Shown here: one piece after another, positions 15,998 to 25,786 of the stretch
Position numbering within the stretch: position 1 is the first letter of the stretch
Layout of the letters: each line of letters opens with the position of its first letter
Origin: JAEUIG01 sp046349775
GTDB lineage: Bacteria > Planctomycetota > Planctomycetia > Planctomycetales > Planctomycetaceae
Direction of reading: 5' to 3'
DNA: 64,000 bases
Assembly: GCA_046349775.1 (NCBI GenBank)
Contig: JAXMBS010000014.1
Location: forward strand, 1-64,000
Program-made: the position numbers and the translations under genes
Notes under the pieces: model-generated
What the model saw: the letters and a program-made list of their open reading frames with translations, nothing else
Told to the model about the DNA's origin: nothing
Databases searched by the model: none

Positions 15998-18664
15998 GTG
16001 AAACCAGGCACCAACGGCACAGTCCTTCAAGTCCACGGCGACAGCGATTACGCAGTCGCCCATGGCAAATCGGTCCGCTTGGAGTTCCCCGAACCGATCG
16101 TCACCGTCGACGACTTTGATCCGCAGGTCATTCAGGTCATCGCCGAGAGTTCTCAGCGTCTGAAGGTCACTGGGAATGAGGCAGGTCTGACATCGATTCG
16201 GATTCACTGCGAATCCGATCAGGCGGAAGCCACCTATGTCCTCGGGATGCGCGTGGACGCCTGGGAGTCCTCCCACGAAGAACTCGCCGGCATCCTCAAG
16301 GACCTCTACCCCCATGCCGACATCAAGCTCGTCGCCATCCGCGATTCGATCCTCCTCCGCGGCACTGTTTCCAACTTGGCGGAAGCCAAACAAATCTCCG
16401 AGATCGCCGAGCAATACGCGCCGAAGGTGATCAACCAATTGCGGTTGAAAGAAGATTCCGCCGCAACCAGGAAGCACATGGTCATGCTCAAGTTTGCCGA
16501 CGCCGACAAGGTCCGCTCGCTCTCGGTCGGCGATCGCGTCGACCTCATCCGCGGCCGCGAAGTCCGAGATGGAAGAGCGGTCGAGTTCGAGGAAAAGATC
16601 GTCGCCCACGACGCCGAAGTCGAGAAGGTTCATATTTCAGGATCCTTCGCCCTGCTCGGTGTGCGGGTCACTCCTCTGGAATCGCACGTATTGAGTGAGA
16701 CTGATTCCCGAGAACTGACGGTCGTCCGCAAAGAGGGCTCGGCCGGCGATGCGGACGGCTTCCCGCAGCACGACTCGCTCTCCCCCCGATCTCAAATCGA
16801 GATCCCGCAGGGGATGCGGATCGCCGTCGTCAAAAACCTCAAGGCGGACGTCGTCCGCTCGCTCAGTCCCGGCCCGCGTGGACATTCTGCAGCGCTCACC
16901 GTCAGACGCGTTGTCACGGAGGTCACCGACGCGGGCAAGGTGTCGCGCGAAGTCGCCGAGACCTTCGTGCAACAACTGGCGGCGGGCGTCGAAGTCGTCT
17001 CGGTGGACGCCGATACGGGCAGTGTCGGCCTGGTTGTGACAGCGGAAGTCGCCGCGACGCTCGCCGAGCGTTTCCGGGTGGACGATCTGACTCTGCAGCC
17101 GAGCGGCGACAGCAGTCCGAACATTCCCGGTGCTCCACGTCGTCTGCGCCGCCGACCTATAACCCCAGTGAACCGCCGACCTACACCCCCGGCGACGCGA
17201 AGACCTACCCTGCGGAGCCGCAGACCTACCCCCGGACGACGCGAAGACCTACGCCAGAGCCGCAGACCTACTCCCCGACGACGGCAAGACTATCCCGCGG
17301 ATCCGCAGACCGACGCCGGTGAGCAGCCGGATTCGGCTGACGCCGATCAACCGGCCAAATCCATCACGCTCTCCAGTGAATGCGTCGTCGCGCTCAATCC
17401 CGTGGAAAACTCGACCTCAAAACCTGCGCCAACTGCCATGCGGATAACGCGTGGGTCAATCGCTTCAAAGTCGAATCATCCATCGATCCGCTCCATTCCG
17501 ACATTCGGCGCCCTCCACGACGACGTCCGCAAGCTGATCGGGCTGCTCGAACGGCGTCTCTCGCAGGGGAACCACGACGAGCACGAATTCTCACTCCCCG
17601 CGAAGACTTTTTCGCCTGAGGAGAAAACCTTCGCTCCTGAGACGAAGACCTACTCCGCCGACGAGGTCCCCTACGAGAGCAAGCCGCAGCCCTTGGAAGA
17701 AGCCGGCGGCAAGACCGCGCCGGGCGATGATGCCGCCCCGCAATCGGAGGCAAAGCCTCAGGGATCTGACGATCCAGCCGCCAGTGCGTTCAATGAACAG
17801 GTCTGGCAGCGCCTCGGCCTGCGCGTCTCGCAACTCAAATCCGATGCCCAGCAATTACGGGGACAACCCTACCACGGCGGCCTCCTGATCGAAGCGGTTC
17901 GTCCCGACGGCCCTGCCAACAAGGCGGGCCTCCGCGTCGGAGACGCCCTCGTCGGCCTGCACGTCTGGGAGACGGTCAGTCCCGAAGACTTGCATTACGT
18001 TCTGAACCATCCTGAAGCAGTCGAGAGCCGACCAGTCAAGTTCTACGTGCTGCGGAACGGCGAAGTGCTCTATGGGCACGTTGAATTTGATTGGCTGCAG
18101 CACCCGAAACCGGACGTTGTCAACGCCGCCGACGCACCGTCAGAGTTGTCGCCGCAAATGACCAATTCGGTTCCTCTGCAATCCCGCGCAAGCGACCCGG
18201 AACGGGAACTCGAACAACGCCTCACTCTGCAACGTCATTTCGTCAATGAATGGGGACGCGCCATGCTGCAAGGCAAATACGCCGAGGCCCTCGCGCTTGT
18301 CGAACGCTGTCGCCAGAGCGACCCCGAAAACTCAGCGTACGACTATGCGCGTGGTGAATCGCTCGCGGCCGTGAAGACTGGTGTTTGGACCAATCCGCTG
18401 CTCGTCGCCGTCACCGCGCGCTGGTCGGCGCCATCTCAGCGGATGGAGCCGACGTACAAGCGCCTCCTGGTCCGCCCGACGCCGATCGTTATCTTCGACG
18501 CCGATCATGAGGACTCAATCTTGAAGCAGCTTCAGGTCGGGTCGTTCCCCGCGCTCATCAGCACCGTCGGCGGCAAGAAGATCGCGGAACTCACCGGCGT
18601 CCACTCCGATGCCGAAATCGACGCCTTCTACAACCAGCATCGCCACCGGCCCGAGTTGCAGTAA
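15998..18664 (+). CDS. CpaC/RcpC-like, PDZ and thioredoxin-like fusion protein (C-terminal part)
   Basis: This 888-residue stretch continues the gene from 14438. In order it has a CpaC-type pilus-assembly N-terminal plus BON-like domain (about 5-150: GKSVRLEFPEPIVTVDDFDP, ending PKVINQLRL). An RcpC/CpaB-like domain follows (about 158-240: KFADADKVRSLSVGDRVDLI), with a second related one (about 268-365). A Pro/Thr/Tyr-rich repeat linker (about 375-560) has its own frameshift. A PDZ domain follows (about 590-700: GGLLIEAVRPDGPANKAGLRVGDAL). A thioredoxin-like fold closes the protein (about 790-880), with WSAPSQ where active thioredoxins have WCxPC. It is probably anchored and extracytoplasmic. 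The architecture suggests a scaffold, not a redox enzyme. Its role with BlaI/BlaR1 is unknown. Confidence 0.7.
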   Translation: MKPGTNGTVLQVHGDSDYAVAHGKSVRLEFPEPIVTVDDFDPQVIQVIAESSQRLKVTGNEAGLTSIRIHCESDQAEATYVLGMRVDAWESSHEELAGILKDLYPHADIKLVAIRDSILLRGTVSNLAEAKQISEIAEQYAPKVINQLRLKEDSAATRKHMVMLKFADADKVRSLSVGDRVDLIRGREVRDGRAVEFEEKIVAHDAEVEKVHISGSFALLGVRVTPLESHVLSETDSRELTVVRKEGSAGDADGFPQHDSLSPRSQIEIPQGMRIAVVKNLKADVVRSLSPGPRGHSAALTVRRVVTEVTDAGKVSREVAETFVQQLAAGVEVVSVDADTGSVGLVVTAEVAATLAERFRVDDLTLQPSGDSSPNIPGAPRRLRRRPITPVNRRPTPPATRRPTLRSRRPTPGRREDLRQSRRPTPRRRQDYPADPQTDAGEQPDSADADQPAKSITLSSECVVALNPVENSTSKPAPTAMRITRGSIASKSNHPSIRSIPTFGALHDDVRKLIGLLERRLSQGNHDEHEFSLPAKTFSPEEKTFAPETKTYSADEVPYESKPQPLEEAGGKTAPGDDAAPQSEAKPQGSDDPAASAFNEQVWQRLGLRVSQLKSDAQQLRGQPYHGGLLIEAVRPDGPANKAGLRVGDALVGLHVWETVSPEDLHYVLNHPEAVESRPVKFYVLRNGEVLYGHVEFDWLQHPKPDVVNAADAPSELSPQMTNSVPLQSRASDPERELEQRLTLQRHFVNEWGRAMLQGKYAEALALVERCRQSDPENSAYDYARGESLAAVKTGVWTNPLLVAVTARWSAPSQRMEPTYKRLLVRPTPIVIFDADHEDSILKQLQVGSFPALISTVGGKKIAELTGVHSDAEIDAFYNQHRHRPELQ

Positions 18665-18739
18665 CGAGCGTCTCCCCGCGGATTCGAGTGCGGCAGGTCG
18701 GACCCACTGCAAGGCACATTGCGAGGCGGCGGGCCGGCT

Positions 18740-21394
18740 TCAATTGACCGCCGGGGCGGTGACCTCGGCGTTGAGCGCCTGACGAATGCGATCGCGGCTG
18801 TCGGTGACGTGCGCGCGGGAGTAGTCGTCCAGCGTCAGCCCCGGCTTCTCCAGCAGCATGGCCAGCGACGCATCGAGCCGGCTCAGGTGTTGCCGCGCCA
18901 GGGTGCGGGCGTCCGGCGGTGCGCCGGCCCCGTGTGTGACGAGCAACGCGAGACGACGGAGGCCTTCGCGCTGCAGGTTGCGGCGGAAGCTCTGGACGTA
19001 CGGCTTGCGGGCGGTGAATTCCCCTTGCGCATCGCCGGCGAGGCATTCGGTGAAGACGCCGTCCACCAGCAGCCGCAGGTGTTCGGCCAGGGTGTACGCG
19101 TCCTGGTCCACCGGAATCTTGTACTCGTTGTCGAGCAAGCGTGAGAGCAGCGTGGGAGTCAGCAACTGGCCGAGGGCCAGCGACTGGTACAGTTCGACCT
19201 CGCTGTGAATCGGAAAATCGGTGCGGAAGGCGGTGTCGATGCCCCAGTGGCTCCAGTGCGTCGGCGCGAGGTAGTTGAACATCGCGCCGTCGTACTTCGG
19301 CGGTGCGAATCCCTGGGCGATGACGAGCTGCATCGCTTCCCGCTGGAGGGCCGGGTCGATCACCTGGAACGGGGGCTTGGTGGCGTCCGCGGACTTGTGA
19401 TTCCGATTAACCTCCACGCCGCCCGGAAACCGCGTCGCGAGCATCAGAGCCCGCCAGTGTTCCTTCAGCAGCAGTCCGAAGGCCTGGCGTGCCCGCTGGT
19501 ACGCCTCGCCGTCGCGCACGGCGCTGTTGACCAGCGTCGGCAACATGTCGTTCGTGTGCTGCAGCTGACGCCGCACGAAGTTCAGCGGATCCTGGCCGAG
19601 GTCGTTCATATTCGAGAACGGATCGGGATCGAACGGCCGCGTGTCTTCGTCGGTGGCGAAGGCGAGGCCCGGCTCGCCGGAGCGCGCGGCGATCTTCGCC
19701 AGCTCGGCCTTTTCGTCGCCGGAGATCGGCTTGTACCCGTACTCGATCGCCCAATAGTCGTAGGGACCGATGGTGGAGGTGTAGTACAGTCCCTGCTCGG
19801 CCTTCGTCCGGGCGATATTCGCCGGCGCGTAGTCCATCACGCTGCCGACCATGCCTTCGGAGCGGACCTTGTCGAGGTTGGCGAGTTCCGCCACGGTCTT
19901 CCAGGTGCTGGCCTTGAAGTTGTGCTTCAGGCCGAGCGTATGGCCGACCTCGTGCATCACGATTTCCTTGATCCCCTGCTGCACGAGTTCGAGCGGCAAT
20001 TCCCCCGGCTTGGCCACGGCGCCGCGTCCCAGCAGGATCGCCGTCGCGAAACCGAGGTCGTGCTGCATCTGGTGCCCGTAAGCGCACAGCGCGCGCAAAT
20101 CGGTCCGCCGGTCGGGCGTCAGATCGTTCAGCAGGTCATCGAGCGGCGACCAGTTCGGCGTCAGGCGATGCGCCTCTTCGGCGGTGAGCGTCTCGTATTT
20201 CTGCTTCCAGGTGTCGAGGAAGCTGGCGTCGAACAGGATGTCGGCGTCGAGGATCTCGCCGGTTCGCGGATCGATGCGTGACGGCCCCAGTGCATAGCCC
20301 GCCTCGGACGTGATCCAGCGGAAGAAGTTGTAGTTCACGTCTTCAGGGTCGATGGAAATGTTGTATTTCTTCTCGACGTCCTCCTCGTACTGCACGCGGA
20401 TCGCATTGGAAAAGCCGATTTTCTCAAAGGCCTTGTTCCACTCGAGAATGCCGGCCTCGACGGTGGGCCGCAGAAAAACCGGCACGGTCTTCTCGATGTA
20501 GAACTCGATCGGTTCGCGCGGTGTGGAGAGTGCGATCTGCGGGTCGTGCTTCTGCAGGTCCCAGCGGGTGATCAGCCGCACAAAGTGCTGATCGTCGTCC
20601 TTGTCGGAAAAGTCCTTGATGACGGTGAGGAAGTAGCCGACGCGGTCATCGGCGATGCGCGGCCGGTAACGTCCCAGGGGGGGCAGCGTGCTGATGCTGT
20701 AATGGACGTTCACCTGCACGCCGCGGGCGTCGGGGACCTTCTCGATCGTGCCCGATCCGGAATACACGGCCGCCACCTGCAACTGGACGTTACCCTTGTG
20801 GGCGTTGACCTTGCTCCAGGTCGAGCGGTCTGAGCTGAACGCGAACCGCGGCCCCCCTCCGAGGGCCAGGCCGATCTGCTGGTCGTCGCTCATGAAGATC
20901 CGCGTCATGTCGACCAGGTCGGCGCCGGACGGCGCCTTCGTGATGATCGGCAGGACGTACAGCACGCTGTCGCTATAGGCGAGCTCGACGGCGCTGGCTT
21001 CAGGGCTGTTCGGTGTGGCGCGGAAGCGGACGTTGCGGCGGAGGACATAGATCTTTTCCCCCGATTTGCGAAACGTCCAGATCGCGTCGTCCTCGAAGTT
21101 CCAGCTCATCCCGCCGATAACCATGCCGCTGCCGATGCCGCGGGCGATGGACGTAAGGATGATGTATTCCTGCTGAAGGTCGCCGCCGTCGAGTTCGACC
21201 AGCAGTTGCTGGTCGTTGTGGTACATGACCCACATCTCGTCGCCACCGTGATCGCGGCGCGTGAGCCCCTTGGTGACCTGTTCGAACTTCGACGGCTGCG
21301 GTTGTTGCGGTTGCGGCTGTGGATCTGCCGCCGGAGTGTGCGTGCCGCCGATGACGAGCGCAACGATCGCGCAGGTAAGTGCCAGTCGAGACAT
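18740..21394 (-). CDS. zinc-dependent metalloprotease (DUF5117-like), secreted
   Basis: This 884-residue secreted protein has a signal peptide (LALTCAIVALVIGGTHTPAA) and the extended zinc-binding motif HEVGHTLGLKH typical of metzincin-like enzymes. The surrounding context (EIVMHEVGHTLGLKHNFKAS, then MVGSVMDYAPANI) and the upstream propeptide-like region match the large DUF5117/DUF5118 metalloprotease family of diderms. It probably degrades proteins or peptides outside the cytoplasm. The open frame extends far upstream of 21394, but that part is the shadow of the threonine aldolase region. The ATG at 21394 directly precedes the signal peptide. Confidence 0.9.
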   Translation of the reverse strand: MSRLALTCAIVALVIGGTHTPAADPQPQPQQPQPSKFEQVTKGLTRRDHGGDEMWVMYHNDQQLLVELDGGDLQQEYIILTSIARGIGSGMVIGGMSWNFEDDAIWTFRKSGEKIYVLRRNVRFRATPNSPEASAVELAYSDSVLYVLPIITKAPSGADLVDMTRIFMSDDQQIGLALGGGPRFAFSSDRSTWSKVNAHKGNVQLQVAAVYSGSGTIEKVPDARGVQVNVHYSISTLPPLGRYRPRIADDRVGYFLTVIKDFSDKDDDQHFVRLITRWDLQKHDPQIALSTPREPIEFYIEKTVPVFLRPTVEAGILEWNKAFEKIGFSNAIRVQYEEDVEKKYNISIDPEDVNYNFFRWITSEAGYALGPSRIDPRTGEILDADILFDASFLDTWKQKYETLTAEEAHRLTPNWSPLDDLLNDLTPDRRTDLRALCAYGHQMQHDLGFATAILLGRGAVAKPGELPLELVQQGIKEIVMHEVGHTLGLKHNFKASTWKTVAELANLDKVRSEGMVGSVMDYAPANIARTKAEQGLYYTSTIGPYDYWAIEYGYKPISGDEKAELAKIAARSGEPGLAFATDEDTRPFDPDPFSNMNDLGQDPLNFVRRQLQHTNDMLPTLVNSAVRDGEAYQRARQAFGLLLKEHWRALMLATRFPGGVEVNRNHKSADATKPPFQVIDPALQREAMQLVIAQGFAPPKYDGAMFNYLAPTHWSHWGIDTAFRTDFPIHSEVELYQSLALGQLLTPTLLSRLLDNEYKIPVDQDAYTLAEHLRLLVDGVFTECLAGDAQGEFTARKPYVQSFRRNLQREGLRRLALLVTHGAGAPPDARTLARQHLSRLDASLAMLLEKPGLTLDDYSRAHVTDSRDRIRQALNAEVTAPAVN

Positions 21395-21578
21395 GGGCCG
21401 GTCCTCTGAAGGTCTGCGGGGCGCCGTGTACTGCGGCGGCGACCACAGCAAACCTGATTCGCTCCGTCGTACCGGGGCCTGCCCGTGGCAGTCGCCGGGA
21501 AACGCATGATAGCGGAGGCGCGGCGGAGGCGTCACGCCGAGGTTCGGCGGCGGCCGAGCTTTCGTCGCGCGCGGAGCC

Positions 21579-21597
21579 CACGGACGCAGTCCGCGTG
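21579..21597. repeat. palindromic repeat, ACGGAC family, copy 3
   Basis: CACGGAC-GCA-GTCCGCGTG lies between the threonine aldolase and metalloprotease genes and matches the stem sequence of the copies near 2760 and 2900. Confidence 0.5.
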
Positions 21598-21611
21598 CTT
21601 GACGGGAGCAG

Positions 21612-22652
21612 TTATGCGCGAGGGGGAGGTGACCGGAGCGTTTCGCGGACGGCATCGACAGCGCGGTCGATGCCGGCCCGATCGACGTCGAGGTGCGTGC
21701 AGGCCCGGAGTCGTTGCGGACCGATGTCGTAGAGCTTGACGTCGCGCTGCGCAGGGCGCGGCGAACTGGCCTGCCGTCCCCCACTCCGGATCGACCTCGA
21801 AGAACACCAGGTTCGTCTCGACGGCGGCCGGATCGATGCGGATTCCCGGCAGCCCGGCGATCCCCTGAGCGAACTGCCGGGCATGTTCGTGGTCGACAGC
21901 CAGTCGATCGATGTGATGATCGAGCCGCGTACAGGCAGGCGGCCGCCGGGATCCCGGCCTGGCGCAGCGCACCGCCGAAGAGAGTTCGCGCGCGCGCACG
22001 CTGAATGATCTCCCGGTTCCGACGAGGACCGCACCCATCGGGCACCCAAGTCCCTTGAAAAGCAGATCGTCACGGTGTCGGCAGATTCGGCGATCTCGGC
22101 GGGAGTAGCCGCGGCGATGCAGGCATTAAGCAGCCGGGCCGTCGAGGTGCACCCGCAGGCTGTGCTCGTGCGCCCACCGGACCCAGGCGCGCCAATTGTT
22201 CGCGCGGGTAAGTCCGGCCGCCGCCGATGTTCGTGGAGTTCTCGACGCAGACCAGCCGCGTCGGGGCGAAAGTTGAATGCGGCGGGCGAACGCCGCTGAG
22301 AGGACATCGACGTCCAGCAATCCGAATTGTCCCGGGACCGTCCGCACGCTGGCCCCGGTCAGGCGTGTCCACCGGCTTCGTGCAGGCCGATGTGGCCATG
22401 CTCGTCGATCAGCAATTCGTCGCCGGACCGGCAGTGCGTCCAGACCGCCATCTGATTGGCCTGGGTTGCCGTGCAGGCGAAGACGGCCGCCTCCTTGCCG
22501 AGCAGCTCGGCCATCCGCCCTTCGAGCCGATTGACGGTCGGATCCTCCCCGATCGTGTCATCGCCGACCTCCGCCGCCGCCATCGCCTGGCGCATGGCCG
22601 GCGTCGGGCGGGTCTGCGTGTCGCTGCGGAGTTCGACGAAGGCGGGAGGCAT
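21612..22652 (-). pseudogene. ltaE: low-specificity L-threonine aldolase, broken by several frameshifts
   Basis: Homology runs the full 347-codon span, but in alternating frames. The start VELRSDTQTRPTPAMRQAMA and GDDTIGEDPTVNRLEGRMAE is intact to about 22365. Pieces then read LVCVENSTNIGGGRTYPREQL, RVHLDGARLLNA, KGLGCPMGAVLVG (PLP lysine codon at 22054-22056) and DHHIDRLAVDHEHARQFAQ. The tail is DVKLYDIGPQRLRACTHLDV. PLP-dependent threonine aldolases cleave threonine to glycine and acetaldehyde. At least five single-base shifts are needed. Because every motif is well preserved, indel errors are more likely than decay, though a real pseudogene cannot be excluded. Confidence 0.75.
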
Positions 22653-22967
22653 GGTGCGGGAATCCTTGTATTCCAGTGCGGACCGGTGCGTGCAACCAGA
22701 AGGGGTGGCGATCAGCCATCAGGCTTCAGCAATCAGGAAGTCCGCAGGGAATCGTTACTCCGTTCGGAAGGCGGTCAATCTGATGAAGACATTGGCACAC
22801 GAGCGGCTCGGCAGGAGCCTCGCCCTCCCGTTGAGGTTCGGCCCTCGCCGAGACGACTTTAGTTCTGGGGCTGCACGATCGCAATCAGCTGCGGCGGGCG
22901 ACGTAGTAGCGGGCAGTTCGGGGCGACTGTTACGATCCAGTCGTCGATGATTCCTGAGCCGAAGTCC
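22653..22967. other. intergenic region between ltaE and hisD
   Basis: About 315 bp separate these two divergent genes. It holds a reverse copy of the EGEAPAEP element at 22803-22830. I see no gene and no clear promoter. Confidence 0.4.
22803..22830 (-). repeat. 28-bp dispersed repeat (EGEAPAEP element), copy 3
   Basis: On the minus strand it reads CGGGAGGGCGAGGCTCC then TGCCGAGCCGC. It is intergenic and nearly identical to the copy at 13903. Confidence 0.75.
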
Positions 22968-24314
22968 ATGACACTGCAGATTCCGACGATTGACTGTTCG
23001 CGCGACGATGCCCGCGCGCTGTTTGCGCATCTGCGAGAAGCTCAGCCCGCGTGGCGATGCGCCCCGAAGCGGACGTCGCCGCACGGTCGAACTGTTCGGC
23101 GTGCCGCTGTCGCCGCAGCAGGTGGTCGAGCGGATATGCAGCGACGTGCGGACCCGCGGGCTGGAGGCAGTGCTCGATTACTCGCGGCGCATTGATGGCC
23201 GCGAAATGACTCCGGAAACGCTGCGGGTCTCAGCCAGCGAATTGCTGTCCGCACATGCGGCGGCTGACCCGGTGTTCCTGGACACCCTGCGGCGCATTCG
23301 GGCCAACATCGTCGAGTTCCAGCGGGCATGCCTTGTGCCGGACGCCGTGGTGCGTGTCGCCGAGGCGGCGGGCACGTGGAATTGCGGCAGCGGTGGCTGC
23401 CGCCGTGCCGCGTCGGGATTTGTGTGCCGGGGAGCGGCCGCATATCCATCGACCGTGTTGATGACGGCCGTTCCGGCGCAGGTGGCCGGCGTGCCGCAGA
23501 TTGCGGTCGTCGTGCCGCCGACGGAGTTTGGTGGATACAACGCCGACCTGCTGGCGACGTGCCACGAACTCGGGCTGACCGAGGTGTATCGCATTGGCGG
23601 GGCACAGGAGTCGCGGGGCTGGCGTATGGAGTGGCCGGCATTCCGCGGGTCGACAAGATCGTCGGGCCGGGGAACCTGTTTGTCGCGCTCGCCAAGCGGT
23701 TCGTATTTGGCGAGGTCGACATCGACAGCATCGCCGGTCCCAGCGAAGTCGTGCTGCTGGCGGACGCGTCGGCGCAGGCGGCGTTCGTCGCCAGCGATCT
23801 GATCTCGCAGGCCGAACACAGTCCCGGTTCGGGTGTTGATCACGTGGCATCCGCCGCTGATCGCGGTGCGGCAGGAACTGGAAGCTCAATGCGCGCGGCT
23901 GAGCGGGCGACTCGCAGTCAGGCTCGAAGACTACGGCGCCTTGATCCTGGCGCGCGACAGCGACGAAGCGGCGCAGTTCGCGGATGAACTGGCGCCGGAG
24001 CACCTGCACATTTCGGCCGACAATCCGGAGCGACTGCTGGCGCGAATCCAGAATGCCGGCGCGATCTTCCTGGGACACATGACTCCGGTGGTGCGCGGGC
24101 GATTACGTCGCCGGGCCTGTCGCACGTCCTGCCGACCGGCGGCACTGCGCGGTTTGCCAACGGCCTGTGCGTGACCGATTTTCTGAAGCGGTCGTCGATT
24201 ATCGCCTGCGACCATGAGTCGCTGGCGGCCGATGCGCCGGATGTGCGGTCGATGGCCGACAAGGAAGGGCTGACCGCGCACCGGGCGAGCGTGGACATCC
24301 GCCTGGCGGAGTGA
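22968..24314 (+). pseudogene. hisD: histidinol dehydrogenase, broken by several frameshifts
   Basis: The span is 449 codons, close to the normal HisD length of about 430. HisD oxidises L-histidinol to L-histidine in two NAD-dependent steps. Recognisable pieces in shifting frames include ELFGVPLSPQQVVERICSDV, YPSTVLMTAVPAQVAGVPQI, VDKIVGPGNLFVALAKRFVF, DSIAGPSEVVLLAD and FADELAPEHLHIS (catalytic Glu-His). The tail is VTDFLKRSSIIACDHESLAA and ends ASVDIRLAE. Frame changes occur near 23040, 23390, 23610, 23830 and 24090. Indel errors are more likely than true loss. No other his gene is nearby. Confidence 0.78.
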
Positions 24315-24408
24315 GGCGTCGCCGCGTGGATATCGCCGGAACGCCGAATTTGAGGTGAGCCGGCGTTCGTGCAGAAATCCGTCGTTGTTTGCATAAAGAA
24401 CCAATCGG

Positions 24409-25707
24409 ATGCGCTATTCCGCTGATCACAAAATGCGTTACTTCTCACCTCGCCACCAGCGAATCCGCGGGATCATCGAGTGGTCTGCGAATCTCGGTAC
24501 GGCTGTTGCACTCGGAGTGTCTTGCTTCGTCGCTGTCGGCGTCGCGTTCGCCGCGGAAGAAATCGCGACATCGTGGACGGATGGCGATCCCCAACGAACC
24601 CTGTCCGATCCGCATCTGCTGGGAGCGGCCACGCTGCTGTCAGACGGTCGAGTGCTTGCGGCGGGTGGCCTGAATCGCCTGGCGGCCGGGTTTCCCGCCG
24701 TCACGACCGCGGAAATGTACGACCCGGCTGCGCGGACCTGGGTGAAGACCGGCCCGCTGAACACGCCGCGCTGGTCGCTCGATGCGATCACACTGGGCGA
24801 TGGCAAAGCCTTGTTCGCCGGGGGCGCAAGTGCCTTCAGCGCGGCGCCGGCATTGAACACTGCGGAGTTGTACGATCCCACGACCGGGACGTTTTCGTTG
24901 ACGTCCAACACGCTGTCAGTCGGTCGCCAGAGCTTTGGGATTTCGGCACTGAAGGACGGCCGGATCCTGATTACCGGCGGCAATCCTCAGGGCAATCGAC
25001 TGGACGGCAGCGGCCTGACGGCGGTCGACCTGTACAACCCGGAAACAGACCAGTTCCGCGCTGTCGCTGCCATGCATCAGGGTCGCGCTCTGCATGCACA
25101 GGTCACCCTGCGGGACGGTCGGGTGCTTGTCATCGGGGGCGCTCAGAAGACTGCCGAAATCTACGATCCGGCACAGGATGCCTGGACGCTGCTGCCGGGA
25201 GAACTGCCGACGACTCTCAAGGACACGAAGGCCTTTGAGACGTCCGGCGGGTCAATCTTCTTGGCCGGCGGTCAGAATACGGTGGATGGCCTTACGACGG
25301 ATGCGTCGTGGTTTCTCGATCTCAGTTCAGGGCAGTTCACTGCCGGACCGAGCATGGCCGGGTTTAATCATGGGCCGTCCGGGGTGCAGGTCGGCGTCAG
25401 CGACTATTCAGCCTTCGACCTGTTTCCCGAAGGCCATCCCCGCCGCGGCTTATACTTCCTGTTCGCAGGCGGCGAACATGATCCGCTCGTCGGGCCGGAC
25501 ATCGAATACAACTCGGCGTCGATTTTCGATGTTGCCCATCGGCGTTTCGTCAATGCCGGCCCGATGCCGTTTGTGCACGACGATCACACGGAATCGCTGT
25601 TGCAGATCAATGACCAGGGACATCCGGAAGTCCTGCTGTTCGGAGGTAACTCTTCGCAGGGGACGAGCCGATTCGAACTGGATACGTCGTCACTGCCAGC
25701 AGAATGA
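24409..25707 (+). CDS. secreted Kelch-like beta-propeller protein
   Basis: This 432-residue protein has an N-terminal hydrophobic segment (LGTAVALGVSCFVAVGVAFAA) acting as a signal peptide or anchor. Repeats of about 50 residues follow, each with the form DGRVLAAGG...AEMYDPAARTW. Similar repeats read DGKALFAGG...AELYDPTTGTF, DGRILITGG...VDLYNPETDQF and DGRVLVIGG...AEIYDPAQDAW. This is the Kelch/galactose-oxidase-type propeller pattern. No catalytic residues are evident, so it is probably a binding or scaffold protein outside the cytoplasm. The start is uncertain; a second ATG at 24433 is also possible. Confidence 0.85.
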   Translation: MRYSADHKMRYFSPRHQRIRGIIEWSANLGTAVALGVSCFVAVGVAFAAEEIATSWTDGDPQRTLSDPHLLGAATLLSDGRVLAAGGLNRLAAGFPAVTTAEMYDPAARTWVKTGPLNTPRWSLDAITLGDGKALFAGGASAFSAAPALNTAELYDPTTGTFSLTSNTLSVGRQSFGISALKDGRILITGGNPQGNRLDGSGLTAVDLYNPETDQFRAVAAMHQGRALHAQVTLRDGRVLVIGGAQKTAEIYDPAQDAWTLLPGELPTTLKDTKAFETSGGSIFLAGGQNTVDGLTTDASWFLDLSSGQFTAGPSMAGFNHGPSGVQVGVSDYSAFDLFPEGHPRRGLYFLFAGGEHDPLVGPDIEYNSASIFDVAHRRFVNAGPMPFVHDDHTESLLQINDQGHPEVLLFGGNSSQGTSRFELDTSSLPAE

Positions 25708-25786
25708 GTTCGGAGTTGCCCGCACGCCGGCAACTCGACTTCGGCCTTGAGTTGCCAGCGTTCCTCCCAGCCAAGACGCATTTCAA

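Noticed and set aside
17380..17619. A CANCH cytochrome-like motif in a minor frame
   Set aside because: The region is frame-unstable, so it could be real, but there is no distal Met or other cytochrome sequence, and PDZ sense follows in the main frame.
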